In this document: piece after piece, positions 55,512-64,000 of the stretch | How positions within the stretch are numbered: position 1 is the first letter of the stretch | How the letters are laid out: each line of letters begins with the position of its first letter | Origin: Streptococcus pluranimalium | Lineage (GTDB): Bacteria; Bacillota; Bacilli; Lactobacillales; Streptococcaceae | DNA: 64,000 nucleotides | Direction of reading: 5' to 3' | Assembly (NCBI RefSeq): GCF_002953735.1 | Contig: NZ_CP025536.1 | Location: 874,001 to 938,000 of the forward strand | Program-made: the position numbers and the translations under genes | Notes under the pieces: model-generated | Database searches by the model: none | The model's input: the letters and a program-made list of their open reading frames with translations, nothing else | What the model was told of the DNA's origin: nothing

Positions 55512-55539
55512 AAAGATATGAAATAAGGAAGCATCGCAT

Positions 55540-58539
55540 ATGCAGTATACCGGTGAATTATCCATCGAGCAACAGCTCATTGACCAGCTGACAACAGGGA
55601 CCGGCCAGTGGACCTACCGCAAGGATTTGAAGACCGAAGAAAGCCTTTGGGACAATTTCTTTGCCAAGCTAGAGCAGAATAATGTAGCTATCTTAAACGG
55701 CACCCTCTTAACGGACCAAGAAAAAGCTCAGGTCAAAAACCAGCTCAACTTTGTCAATTACTACGAAGCGGCCAAATGGTTGGCTGGGGAAAATGGCATT
55801 GCCAAAGTCCAAGTCCAACGAGAGGACGCGACCCTAGGCACCATCCGCTTATCTGTCATCTGGCGGGACAATGTCGCTGGTGGTAAATCCAGCTATGAAG
55901 TGGCCCATCAAGTCAAGCGCCCCAAGGCTAATCCGACAGACCAAGACAGACGGCTGGATGTGACGCTCTTGATCAATGGCCTGCCCATGATTCAGATTGA
56001 GCTCAAAAGTGCCAATAATCCTTTCATGGATGCCTTTCGCCAGATTCAAAAATACGACCGGGAAGGCAAGTTCCGCGGGATTTATTCGACTCTGCAAATG
56101 TTTGTGGTCTCTAACCTGACAGATACCCGCTATATCGCTGCCGCCAAGGAAAACAAGCTCAATGAGACCTTCCTCACCAAGTGGGTCAATACCAGCAATC
56201 AGCCGGTGCCAGGCCTCTACGCCTTTGCTAAAGAGGTCCTCTCAATCCCTCGCGCCCATCAGATGGTCATGCAGTACTCGGTCATTGATGATGACAAGAA
56301 GGCCTTGATCTTATTACGACCTTATCAGGTACATGCCATCGAAGCTGTCCAAGAAGCCAGCAAGGCCCAGCAGTCTGGCTATGTCTGGCACACGACAGGT
56401 TCTGGTAAGACCCTGACGTCCTATAAGGTGGGGCGCAACCTCCTGCAAATCCCGTCCATCACCAAGACCATCTTTGTCGTGGACCGCAGTGACTTGGACC
56501 AGCAGACGACCTCTAGCTTTACCTCCTATGCGGCCAATGATGTCATCGACATCGATGAGACCGACAACACCCATCACTTGGTCAAACGCCTAGTGGCTGA
56601 TGACAAGCGCGTGGTGGTGACGACCATCCAAAAGTTGGCCACCATGATCCGGAAGATGGAGGAGGGTAAGTACGCCAAAGAGGTAGCGAAGCTAAAGCAA
56701 CTCAAGGTTGCCTTTGTCGTTGACGAATGCCACCGGGCCGTCACGCCACAATCCCAACAAAAGCTCTCTAGCTTCTTTATCCACTCCCTCTGGTATGGCT
56801 TTACAGGGACACCGATCTTTGCGGAAAACAAACGCCAACAACTCGGCGATCTGGCCCAAACAACCGAAGAGCAATACGGCAAGCGCCTGCATGAGTACAC
56901 GGTTAAGGAAGCTATTCATGATAAGGCCGTTCTCGGTTTCAAAGTCGACTATAAAAACACCCTCCTCCTGTCCAAAGATGTCCCTGAAGAGGACATCCCG
57001 GACAGTGCCTATGAAAACGAGGAGCATATGCTGGAAGTGCTAGATGTCATCCTCAACCAGTCTCGTGGCAAACTGGGTTTTCAAAATGGGGTTGGAAAAA
57101 CCTATAATGCCATCCTGACCGTCAAGTCTATCGCCATTGCTCAGAAATACTATGACCTCTTAAAGTGGGTCAAACGAGGCGAGACCCGTATCAAGATTTC
57201 CGAGCGGACCAAGCAAACCTTACCGGACTTTCCAAAGTTCACCATTACCTACTCCGTGACGGAAAACGAGGAGGACTCTACGCTTAACCAGGACAAGATG
57301 AAAGAGGCTTTGATCGACTATAACCAGGAATTTGACACGCACTACACGTTAGCTGACCTGCGAGGCTTTAACGCCGATGTCAACAACCGCTTAGCCCGTA
57401 AAAAAGACAAGTACCTCTTCCGGGAGGAACAGCTAGACCTGGTCATCGTGGTCAACCGCCTGCTGACAGGGTTTGATGCCCCTTGCCTCTCGACCCTCTT
57501 CATCGACCGCAAGCCTATGCGGCCTCATGATTTGATCCAGGCCTTTAGCCGGACCAACCGTATCTTTGATCAGGCTAAAAAATTCGGTCAAATTGTGACC
57601 TTCCAAGCGCCAAATGCTTTCAAAGAAGCTGTGGATAAAGCCCTGCGTCTATACTCTAATGGCGGGGAAAACAGTGTCCTAGCCCCAGAATGGGCAGAAG
57701 AAAAGGCCAATTTCGATGAGAAACTGGCCAACCTCCAAAGCCAAGTCGCTATGGATGGTGATATGGGACTGGACATCGACAGTGCCAGTGACGAATTACT
57801 GAAAAAATTTGCCAAATCCTACCAAGAATTTGACCGCTATTTTGCCTCTATCAAGGTCTACTCTGAGTACAACCAGGAGCAAGTCTTTGCTGAAACAGGC
57901 CTGACAGAAGACCTGCTTGAGACCTATATGGGCACCTACCAAAATGTCCTAGAAGAAATCAAACGCAGACGAGATGGCGGAGATAAGACAGATGAGGACC
58001 CGCTGGATATCTACTATGAGCTCGAGTCCGTCCATATGGATGAGATCAATTACGAGTACATCATCTCCCTCATCCAAGCCTTTATCCCGCAGGACGATGA
58101 TGCCCAAAAAGAATTGACCGCAAAAGACATCGCAGCCGTGGATGCCTACATCGCTGACCTGGCTAAGACCAACCCAGGCCTCGCCCAAGTCATCGCCGAC
58201 CTCTGGCTCCAAATCCAGATGGACCCCGAAAGCTACCGTGGCCAATCCATGGCCAATATCCTCGACCAGATGATCGAAGCCGTCATCCAAAAAGAAGTCA
58301 AACAACTGGCCAAGAAATGGTATATCGGCTATGACGAACTCATGTATATGGTCAAAAACTACCGCAAAGGCGAAGGCAAACAACTCGGCGAAAGCGAACT
58401 CAGCCAAAGCCAACGCTACCAAGACTACAAAACCGAAGTCGCCGAAGCCCTCAACCCCCTCAAATACAAAATCGAACTCAAAAAAGCCTACACCCAACTC
58501 ATCGAGGACGTGATTGAACCCTTGAGAGTGAGGAGGTAA
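55540..58539 (+). CDS. hsdR: Type I restriction enzyme subunit R
   Basis: HsdR is the cleaving and DNA-translocating subunit of a type I restriction-modification enzyme. The 999-residue product has an N-terminal nuclease domain ([19 protein letters not shown] near residues 138-156, the D...ExK residues), a superfamily 2 motor with Walker [12 protein letters not shown] near 284 and Walker B VDECHRA near 392, the GFTGTPIF motif near 418, the ...[15 protein letters not shown] segment near 645 and a helical C-terminus. HsdR needs HsdM and HsdS to cut; hsdS is 3.2 kb downstream and no hsdM lies between. Codon use is GC-rich, unlike the genes after it. Confidence 0.95.
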   Translation: MQYTGELSIEQQLIDQLTTGTGQWTYRKDLKTEESLWDNFFAKLEQNNVAILNGTLLTDQEKAQVKNQLNFVNYYEAAKWLAGENGIAKVQVQREDATLGTIRLSVIWRDNVAGGKSSYEVAHQVKRPKANPTDQDRRLDVTLLINGLPMIQIELKSANNPFMDAFRQIQKYDREGKFRGIYSTLQMFVVSNLTDTRYIAAAKENKLNETFLTKWVNTSNQPVPGLYAFAKEVLSIPRAHQMVMQYSVIDDDKKALILLRPYQVHAIEAVQEASKAQQSGYVWHTTGSGKTLTSYKVGRNLLQIPSITKTIFVVDRSDLDQQTTSSFTSYAANDVIDIDETDNTHHLVKRLVADDKRVVVTTIQKLATMIRKMEEGKYAKEVAKLKQLKVAFVVDECHRAVTPQSQQKLSSFFIHSLWYGFTGTPIFAENKRQQLGDLAQTTEEQYGKRLHEYTVKEAIHDKAVLGFKVDYKNTLLLSKDVPEEDIPDSAYENEEHMLEVLDVILNQSRGKLGFQNGVGKTYNAILTVKSIAIAQKYYDLLKWVKRGETRIKISERTKQTLPDFPKFTITYSVTENEEDSTLNQDKMKEALIDYNQEFDTHYTLADLRGFNADVNNRLARKKDKYLFREEQLDLVIVVNRLLTGFDAPCLSTLFIDRKPMRPHDLIQAFSRTNRIFDQAKKFGQIVTFQAPNAFKEAVDKALRLYSNGGENSVLAPEWAEEKANFDEKLANLQSQVAMDGDMGLDIDSASDELLKKFAKSYQEFDRYFASIKVYSEYNQEQVFAETGLTEDLLETYMGTYQNVLEEIKRRRDGGDKTDEDPLDIYYELESVHMDEINYEYIISLIQAFIPQDDDAQKELTAKDIAAVDAYIADLAKTNPGLAQVIADLWLQIQMDPESYRGQSMANILDQMIEAVIQKEVKQLAKKWYIGYDELMYMVKNYRKGEGKQLGESELSQSQRYQDYKTEVAEALNPLKYKIELKKAYTQLIEDVIEPLRVRR

Positions 58540-58851
58540 ATCAAGATACAAAGAATCGGTTCGCTAAAGCGAAAATTCCTGACTGAAAAATAGGGAATTG
58601 GCGCTGTTTGCTTGCAAACAAGCCAAGTCATCTTTTTTCCGAAGGAATTAGGTTCGTGTTCAGTTGATGAAGATACAGAGCCGTTAAGCGATGCCAAGCA
58701 AAATAGGAACCATGACTAAGACGACTTGCGTCTAGGAAATGGTTATCTTTTTGCACAGCATCGTAGGCGAGTTCAGTTCAGATACCTTGATTTCAGGTTT
58801 TCAGTCAGTATGTAATTACTTTGACAATAAAAATAAAGGAAGTTATATTTT
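58540..58851. other. Spacer between hsdR and the ApeA-like gene
   Basis: About 310 bases without a supported gene. It holds TCGC/GCGA (58561-58572), and a longer hairpin (58598-58626: TTGGC and TGTTTGC pairing with GCAAACA and GCCAA) followed by TCTTTTTT that may end hsdR transcription. Composition drops from GC-rich to AT-rich across it. Confidence 0.5.
58598..58639 (+). terminator. Possible hsdR terminator
   Basis: TTGGC-gc-TGTTTGC pairs with GCAAACA-a-GCCAA and a T-run follows six bases later. Confidence 0.5.
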
Positions 58852-60243
58852 ATGTCTAGAATTGAAAAATTCAATAATGTTGACGAATTTGAAATCGCTG
58901 GTTTTTTCAAAATAAGTAATGATCAAGCGATTTTTGGGAAGCTGTTCCATTCAATAGATGGCATGTTTCTTGAATTACCTATTAGTGAAGATGAAGTTGC
59001 TGAAAAGATAGAGTGTTTAATTGGCGAAAATAAACACGAAGTTATTTCCTTGTTTGGACTTACTAGACAGGCTTATTATGTCAAAGATATTGATATGACT
59101 AAATTCCGAGTGAATTATATGATATGTGATTCAAAAGCACATACTGATTTAGAAGGGCGGAGTTTTTCAAAAGTCCATTTTTCCTATAAATATTTGAGTT
59201 CATTTATAAGTAAGCAGCCAGATGAAGCTAAATCGTTTTACATAGGAGCTCTAAATGCTGAATTAAAAGAGTGGATTTCTGAGAGTAGTAGATCTGGTCA
59301 ATCTTCTAGGGATGGCTTTGAGAGTAGTAAACAAATTAAGCCAAATTATAGTATCAATTATAATATTGCAAAACCACTTTTAGACATAAAAGATGATATT
59401 ATTAAATTTCAAAAATTTCTTTCCATTTTAACTGGGGTATACATGCCTGTTAGCTTTTTTAGATTTAATTCAGAAACGAAAGATTTAGAGGGAAATATGC
59501 CATTCTGTGGAAGATTTTATTTTTCTCAAGCTAGTGGAGAACGTAAAGTTCCTAACTTCTTTTCATCGTATAACTATAAAGCGCTTGAAAATCACTTTGC
59601 AGAACTTTTAAGTGAGTATTTCGTTCAATATGAGAGTTATGAAGCTATTCTCATAAATTTGACAACAAATTTAAGGTATAATAATTTAGTTGAAACGCAG
59701 TTTTTTGATGCTATTTCATGTGTTGAAGAAATCGCTAGACTAACAATGGATAATACTAGGCAACTTTCTGAACAGGTGATTAAATATAGAGAACAAGTGA
59801 TATATACTATTGGAGAAAATGTGTCCGATAAATCAGAACAAGACCTGATTATTAGAGCCCTTCAATCAATGGATGAAATCTCATTAGTTAGTAAAATAAA
59901 ACGATTGTGTAAGGACTTACCACAAGAATTAAGAGGTAAAGTAAAGTTAAATAATAAAAAGATTCTAATCAATAAAGATTTCATTGGAATGTTTTCATCA
60001 AAATGTGTTAATACAAGAAATTACCATGCTCATGGAAGTATTGATAGAAGTGATAAAACTTTTTCACCTAGTGAAATGTTTTATGTAAGTAAGATTTTAA
60101 ATCTAATTACAGAGTGTCACTTTATGAAAAAGATTGGTGTAGAAGATAATGTAATTGTCGATGCTATTTTACAAAAAAGAAATTATTATTCTGTTATTGA
60201 ACCATATGGTTATGAACCTCCTATGAGAAAAATTAAATTTTAG
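58852..60243 (+). CDS. ApeA-like HEPN anti-phage nuclease
   Basis: The 463-residue protein matches the ApeA layout: an N-terminal beta-rich ApeA domain (FGKLFHSIDGMFLELPI near residue 28, HTDLEGRSFSKVHFSYKYL near 98-116) and a C-terminal HEPN domain with the RNase motif RNYHAHGSID (R-x4-H, near residues 390-395). ApeA-type HEPN proteins cleave RNA upon phage infection and cause abortive infection. AAAGGAAG precedes ATG 58852. It sits inside a type I restriction locus and is AT-rich. A damaged relative is at 46842. Confidence 0.7.
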   Translation: MSRIEKFNNVDEFEIAGFFKISNDQAIFGKLFHSIDGMFLELPISEDEVAEKIECLIGENKHEVISLFGLTRQAYYVKDIDMTKFRVNYMICDSKAHTDLEGRSFSKVHFSYKYLSSFISKQPDEAKSFYIGALNAELKEWISESSRSGQSSRDGFESSKQIKPNYSINYNIAKPLLDIKDDIIKFQKFLSILTGVYMPVSFFRFNSETKDLEGNMPFCGRFYFSQASGERKVPNFFSSYNYKALENHFAELLSEYFVQYESYEAILINLTTNLRYNNLVETQFFDAISCVEEIARLTMDNTRQLSEQVIKYREQVIYTIGENVSDKSEQDLIIRALQSMDEISLVSKIKRLCKDLPQELRGKVKLNNKKILINKDFIGMFSSKCVNTRNYHAHGSIDRSDKTFSPSEMFYVSKILNLITECHFMKKIGVEDNVIVDAILQKRNYYSVIEPYGYEPPMRKIKF

Positions 60244-60313
60244 AAGTTGTTCAGACAGATGATAGATTTTAAATTTGATGGAGTAATGTTTAATTTTACG
60301 ATAAGAGATTAAT

Positions 60314-60342
60314 TTGATTTAATTTCCTAAAACTGTTATGAT
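60314..60342 (+). promoter_or_regulatory. Promoter of a short RNA
   Basis: TTGATT (60314-60319) and TATGAT (60337-60342) with a 17-base spacer. It lies downstream of the ApeA-like gene, in front of a terminator only about 60 bases further on. Confidence 0.6.
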
Positions 60343-60348
60343 ATTAAT

Positions 60349-60405
60349 AACAAAGCGACTAGAGCGCTTGAAAAGAGTGGTGCCTACGGGTGTCACTCTT
60401 TTTTA
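60349..60405 (+). ncRNA. Candidate small RNA of about 57 bases
   Basis: From the expected start near 60349 to the T-run at 60405 the transcript would hold a small AAGCG/CGCTT hairpin and a terminator hairpin. There is no ribosome site or coding frame. The compact promoter-hairpin-terminator layout resembles the antisense RNAs of type I toxin-antitoxin loci, but I find no Fst-like toxin opposite it. Confidence 0.4.
60371..60405 (+). terminator. Terminator of the short RNA
   Basis: AAAAGAGTGGTGCC and GGGTGTCACTCTTTT pair around TAC with one mismatch, followed by TT. Confidence 0.8.
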
Positions 60406-60703
60406 TTAAGAAGAATATAGGCTCTTGAATCAGACGACTATATATTGTGTTTTTTTTTATTTAAAAATTAATTTACCACAAGATATTGTTTTTTTTAGAA
60501 ACAATATAGTATCATAGAAAATGTAGAAAAAGACGATAGCGGCAACTATCGTCTAATGGGGTATATGATTACAAGAAGAGCATGATAAGGCGCAATTCTG
60601 ATTAATCAACTATAGTTTATCATTATTTCAAAAAAATTTAAACCTCGCTCTTTTGTGAATCTTTACTCTCTTTTTCTACAAAATTAATAGAAAAGAGGAA
60701 AAT
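60406..60703. other. Non-coding, hairpin-rich stretch before the unrecognised gene
   Basis: About 300 bases with no supported gene. It holds ATATTGTTT/AAACAATAT (60483-60508) and AGACGATAG/CTATCGTCT (60531-60554). On the minus strand the latter is followed by TTTTTCTAC and has the shape of a terminator, which suggests a leftward RNA starting between 60,560 and 60,700. I found no convincing leftward promoter. Confidence 0.5.
60531..60554 (-). terminator. Leftward terminator-like hairpin
   Basis: AGACGATAG pairs perfectly with CTATCGTCT; read leftward it ends in TTTTTC. Confidence 0.55.
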
Positions 60704-61594
60704 ATTATTCATATATCTGAATTTTTAAATAGAAAAGAAATTCAAAAAGAGTTGGATTTCTTAGATGTTGACGTTGAAACGGATGTGAAGCTTTTTGTGG
60801 ATCCGTTGCTTTTACCTGCTAACTTGGAGAAAATTATATTTGACTTTATACAGACTGTTTATGATAAATATAGCAGTGGCCAGAAAAATGAGGCTTTGGG
60901 CTTATTTGTTTATTCAAAAGAGTGCAACGCTACGCATATTGGCTATTCTTCTGGTAAATCAAGAGGTACAGGTGTCTCAAAGGAAATGCTTGACCAATTC
61001 TTTACTTATGTCATGAAAGCTACAGATCGGTTAAAAGAAAAGTTGTTAACACCGGTTTCTCTCCCTTTGTTCATCAAGAAATTCTCGAAGGATAGGATGT
61101 CGGATCTACTGATCAGTATTTTAAAAAGAGAATTAATACTTTTTTCGTTAGATCAGGCTAAGATACACAACTTGCCGATTAGTTCTCAAAAAGCCAAGTT
61201 TGAATTTTGGAATATCGAGAAACATCAATGGGATGTTTTCGAGAGTTACTATGTTTTAGATTATGTGGGAAAAGAACTCATCTTACTTCCCAAAACTATT
61301 GTTAACCGTAGGTTTGAGGTAACTCCTGCAAAATATATTTCCGTGATTTTTTCACATCTCCAAACTAAGGAAGTTTATCAAAATCCTGACGGTTCTCCAT
61401 TTACAAAAAAGAAATTACGGCAGCTTGAGATATCTGATTCTTATAAGTTTAATAAGGAAAAAAAGTATATCCTGGATACAACAGGAGCTCTGCCGGAACT
61501 TTTTGAGGAGTTTTATGAGCAATCTCTCCGGTTCCGAAGCTTTAAATCATTAACGGATGAACAATTGATAGAGCAACTTACAAAAGACTCCTAA
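60704..61594 (+). CDS. Unrecognised defence-island protein, atypical start
   Basis: I do not recognise this family. The frame is open from 60659 but has no ATG, GTG or TTG near its 5' end until TTG 60752. AGAGG (60694-60698) lies five bases before ATT 60704, giving IIHISEFLNRKEIQKELDF, which reads as real protein; ATT is a rare start. The product of about 296 residues is soluble, with an acidic N-terminal FVDPLLLP motif, a GYSSGKSRGTGVS loop near residue 86-98 and a FSKDRMSDLLISILKREL helix near 128-145. It ends before a terminator, between the ApeA-like gene and hsdS. Confidence 0.55.
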   Translation: MIHISEFLNRKEIQKELDFLDVDVETDVKLFVDPLLLPANLEKIIFDFIQTVYDKYSSGQKNEALGLFVYSKECNATHIGYSSGKSRGTGVSKEMLDQFFTYVMKATDRLKEKLLTPVSLPLFIKKFSKDRMSDLLISILKRELILFSLDQAKIHNLPISSQKAKFEFWNIEKHQWDVFESYYVLDYVGKELILLPKTIVNRRFEVTPAKYISVIFSHLQTKEVYQNPDGSPFTKKKLRQLEISDSYKFNKEKKYILDTTGALPELFEEFYEQSLRFRSFKSLTDEQLIEQLTKDS

Positions 61595-61619
61595 TCTAAA
61601 ACTATGAATAGCGCCTAAG

Positions 61620-61645
61620 CCATCTTTTGGAAGATGGTTTTTTAT
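61620..61645 (+). terminator. Terminator before hsdS
   Basis: CCATCTT and AAGATGG pair around TTGG, followed by TTTTTT. Confidence 0.85.
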
Positions 61646-61670
61646 TTATTCACATATTATTAGAAATAAT

Positions 61671-61679
61671 TGGTATAAT
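61671..61679 (+). promoter_or_regulatory. hsdS promoter
   Basis: TGGTATAAT is an extended -10 element 34 bases before hsdS, directly after the terminator. Confidence 0.6.
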
Positions 61680-61695
61680 GAAGGAGAGTCAATTT

Positions 61696-61716
61696 ATGAA
61701 AGTAGAAGAAGTATGA
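61696..61716 (+). promoter_or_regulatory. Mini-frame overlapping the hsdS start
   Basis: ATG 61696, well spaced from AAGGAG (61681-61686), opens MKVEEV and stops at TGA 61714-61716, which overlaps ATG 61713 of hsdS (ATGA). It could couple hsdS translation to a short leader peptide. Confidence 0.45.
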
Positions 61717-62942
61717 CAAATAAAAATATACCAAAACTTAGATTCAAAAATTTTGATGATGAGTGGGAAAAAGTTTTATTAAATGAAATTGTAAGAATTG
61801 TTGGTGGCGGTACTCCAAGTACTTCAGTAGATGAGTATTGGAATGGCGATATCAATTGGTTCTCGCCGACTGAAGTTGGAGGATCTGTCTATGCTAGTGA
61901 AAGTGATAAGAAAATTACTCAGTTGGGATTGGAAAAAAGTTCCGCAAAGATTTTACCTGCTGATAAGACTATTTTATTTACCTCACGTGCGGGCATTGGC
62001 GATGCAGCGATTTTAAAAACAGACTCAACAACTAATCAAGGTTTTCAATCTTTAGTTTTGGATGATAAAACTGATATTTACTTTCTTTATAGCCAAAAAG
62101 AAAACCTTAAAAGATATGCTACTAAAAATGCTGCTGGGTCAACGTTCTTGGAAATTTCAGGCAAAGAATTGGGTAAGATGCCTATCATACTTCCCTCACT
62201 CCCCGAACAATCCGCTATCGGCACGCTCTTCCAAACGCTTGACGAGCTCTTATCTGCCTATAAGGATAATTTGGCTAACTATCAAGTCTTTAAGGCGACC
62301 ATGTTGTCCAAGATGTTTCCAAAGGGAGCACAGACCACGCCTGAAATCCGCTTAGATGGGTTTGATGGGGAGTGGGAGGAGAAGACATTGGGTGATGTGA
62401 CTGAAAGAGTGCAAGGTAATGATGGGAGAATAGATTTACCAACGTTAACGATTTCAGCAGCGAATGGTTGGATGAATCAAGAAGATAGGTTTTCACAAAA
62501 TATCGCAGGCAAAGAACAGAAAAATTATACCCTCTTAAAAAAGGGAGAGTTATCTTATAATCACGGGAACTCGAAACTTGCTAAATACGGAGTTGTTTTT
62601 GAGTTAGAAACCTATGAGGAAGCTTTGGTTCCAAGAGTTTACCATAGTTTCAAAACAATAGACAAACTCTCTGATCCAAAGTTTATAGAAATTATGTTTG
62701 CAACTAAGAAACCTGATAGAGAATTAGGTAAATTAATTTCATCTGGTGCGAGAATGGATGGACTGTTGAACATTAACTATTCAGAATTTATGGGAATCAA
62801 AATTGTTATTCCATCTTTCGAAGAACAACGTGCCATCGGTGCTTTCTTCGCCAACCTTGACGATTTAATCGCTTCTCAGCAAGCCAAAATCACAGAACTC
62901 GAAACCTTGAAGAAAAAACTTTTACAGGATATGTTTATTTAG
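61713..62942 (+). CDS. hsdS: Type I restriction-modification specificity subunit
   Basis: HsdS decides which DNA sequence the type I enzyme methylates and cuts. The 409-residue product has two target-recognition domains (about residues 1-160 and 210-355), each followed by a helical conserved region: PEQSAIGTLFQTLDELLSAY near 164-183 and EEQRAIGAFFANLDDLIAS near 370-388. The first recognition domain begins PKLRFKNFDDEWEKVLLNEI. The central conserved part is GC-richer than both recognition domains, a sign of domain exchange. It has its own promoter and is separated from hsdR by 3.2 kb of other genes. Confidence 0.93.
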   Translation: MTNKNIPKLRFKNFDDEWEKVLLNEIVRIVGGGTPSTSVDEYWNGDINWFSPTEVGGSVYASESDKKITQLGLEKSSAKILPADKTILFTSRAGIGDAAILKTDSTTNQGFQSLVLDDKTDIYFLYSQKENLKRYATKNAAGSTFLEISGKELGKMPIILPSLPEQSAIGTLFQTLDELLSAYKDNLANYQVFKATMLSKMFPKGAQTTPEIRLDGFDGEWEEKTLGDVTERVQGNDGRIDLPTLTISAANGWMNQEDRFSQNIAGKEQKNYTLLKKGELSYNHGNSKLAKYGVVFELETYEEALVPRVYHSFKTIDKLSDPKFIEIMFATKKPDRELGKLISSGARMDGLLNINYSEFMGIKIVIPSFEEQRAIGAFFANLDDLIASQQAKITELETLKKKLLQDMFI

Positions 62943-62957
62943 GAAAAATGAAGTGTT

Positions 62958-64000
62958 ATGGCTAAAGAAAATAAATTTATAAAGTTAGAAGATATTGACA
63001 CATCAACTGCGGAAGAAAATTTTTCCAAGCTATTGAATGAAAAAAAGACATATTTTTTAAATGGTAGTTGGGGTTCTGGTAAAACAACATTTTTAGGAAA
63101 TATTGATAAAAAATACGATAAGAAATTGATTTTTATTGATTTATGGCAGATTAACGATAGTAGGCCTCTCTTGGAAATTGTGTTTTCTAAACTACACCCC
63201 GTTATTTATTGGGGATTCTTAGCATTTACTATCGGTCTGGTTTCAATTTCAATTTTATCCACTAATGTTGTTAATTTAGGACTTGAACAATATTTCGGAA
63301 TGATTCCCAAAATTAGTATGTGGGTAGGAATTGTAGCACTAGTAGTTGCCGTCTTTCAATTCTTTAAATTTAAAACAGACATTTTCTACGCTTGGTTATT
63401 TAGACATGTACCGTTTGGTAAAAAAGTATTGATTATTGATGATTTTGATAGGTTAACAGAGAAGCAACAAGAAGAAACATATAAAATATTTAGTCTTCTA
63501 AAAGGGAAATTGCCGATTGTATTTGTAGGTGATATCTCAAAGGTTTATACAGTAAAAGATAATTTTTTGTCAAAAATAATTGATCGAAGAGTTGAACTAC
63601 CTTTTGCACTCCATCCCAAAAATATTTGGGAGACATACTTCGGTGTATTAGAGGAAAAATTTGATACGATACTTTCGCAAGATTTCAAACAACTTATTGT
63701 AAATGAGGGGAGAAATTTAAGAGATAGAGAGCATTTCAACGATTATGTTAACAAGGAGTTTTTCGAGCGAGGTAAGTCAGGACATGTTCAAATTGAGCAA
63801 CAGCTGCTTATAATTTATACCTATCTGTTCCACTCAAACCTCTATCAAAATTTAATAAATGGATTTGGTGTAGATATTGATGAGGGAGAAGATGTTCCTA
63901 AATTCCTAATAACTTCTCAAGTTGATAGTTTATATAAATATAATGAAAACTATCCGCCGTGTTTTGCCCATAACCAAACTGTATATTTTCTATATGAGGA
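62958..64000 (+). CDS. KAP-type P-loop NTPase with membrane helices, 3' end outside the window
   Basis: The frame runs from ATG 62958 to the window end without a stop (about 347 codons visible). Walker A GSWGSGKTTF is near residues 38-47 and Walker B KKVLIIDDFDRL near 157-168. Two hydrophobic helices (about 78-96 and 118-138) lie between them. This insertion of membrane segments between Walker A and B is the hallmark of KAP NTPases, which occur in phage-exclusion and defence loci. The gene follows hsdS after 15 bases and probably shares its transcript. A membrane-anchored sensor or effector role is inferred. Confidence 0.75.
   Translation, partial: MAKENKFIKLEDIDTSTAEENFSKLLNEKKTYFLNGSWGSGKTTFLGNIDKKYDKKLIFIDLWQINDSRPLLEIVFSKLHPVIYWGFLAFTIGLVSISILSTNVVNLGLEQYFGMIPKISMWVGIVALVVAVFQFFKFKTDIFYAWLFRHVPFGKKVLIIDDFDRLTEKQQEETYKIFSLLKGKLPIVFVGDISKVYTVKDNFLSKIIDRRVELPFALHPKNIWETYFGVLEEKFDTILSQDFKQLIVNEGRNLRDREHFNDYVNKEFFERGKSGHVQIEQQLLIIYTYLFHSNLYQNLINGFGVDIDEGEDVPKFLITSQVDSLYKYNENYPPCFAHNQTVYFLYE

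Noticed and set aside
57949-58551. 200-codon leftward frame opposite the hsdR end
   Set aside because: The [16 protein letters not shown] low-complexity sequence is an artefact of the GC-rich hsdR codons on the other strand.
43680-64000. Insertion sequences or CRISPR arrays
   Set aside because: No transposase frame, no regularly spaced repeats and no cas genes were seen in the accessory region.

Overview
The window is a piece of a Streptococcus chromosome, most likely from the pyogenic group; I cannot name the species. The evidence is the AT-rich coding, the tmRNA tag (A)AKNNTSYALAA, the many extended -10 promoters (TGnTATAAT), the separate parE/parC, rpsA, pfkA-pyk and glmS loci in streptococcal form, and a YSIRK signal peptide.

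Positions 1-43,676 are core chromosome: the end of an amidase; a lipoprotein/permease pair of an amino-acid ABC importer; a PEBP-family protein; ung; a DUF1398-MazG fusion; pyrC; plsY facing left; parE, parC and ilvE; tRNA-Tyr/Gln, rpsA and tRNA-Arg; two leftward envelope genes; tmRNA; dnaE; pfkA-pyk; a signal-peptidase-like protein without its catalytic pair; glmS; the mannitol operon mtlA-R-F-D; a YjdM protein; a complete polar amino-acid ABC transporter; guaC and xpt; an ABC-F ATPase; a large secreted M15 peptidase with four SH3-like repeats; a CPBP protease; and a DUF1801 protein. Most units end in clear rho-independent terminators. Several promoters can be read with their operators (NagR-type sites at glmS, cre at mtlA).

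Positions 43,680-50,690 are a decayed integrative-element island. It holds a truncated RepA-like gene, a broken conjugation lysin (lysozyme/CHAP), an intact AbiE type IV toxin-antitoxin pair with two perfect inverted-repeat operators, an ApeA-like HEPN gene with an early stop, and a multiply broken AgI/II (AspA-like) adhesin. Its end runs into GC-richer DNA.

Positions about 50,400-58,550 use visibly more G+C. They carry a CsoR/CstR regulator, a divergent sulfur/persulfide operon (rhodanese, CoA-disulfide reductase-rhodanese, rhodanese) with two frameshifts, ohr, a luciferase-like monooxygenase, and hsdR.

Positions 58,552-64,000 are an AT-rich defence island: an intact ApeA-like HEPN nuclease, a non-coding stretch with a compact promoter-RNA-terminator unit and strong hairpins, an unrecognised gene without a normal start codon, hsdS, and a membrane KAP-type P-loop NTPase that runs off the window. 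No hsdM lies between hsdR and the window end. The likely system of interest is this split type I restriction locus with HEPN, RNA and KAP cargo.
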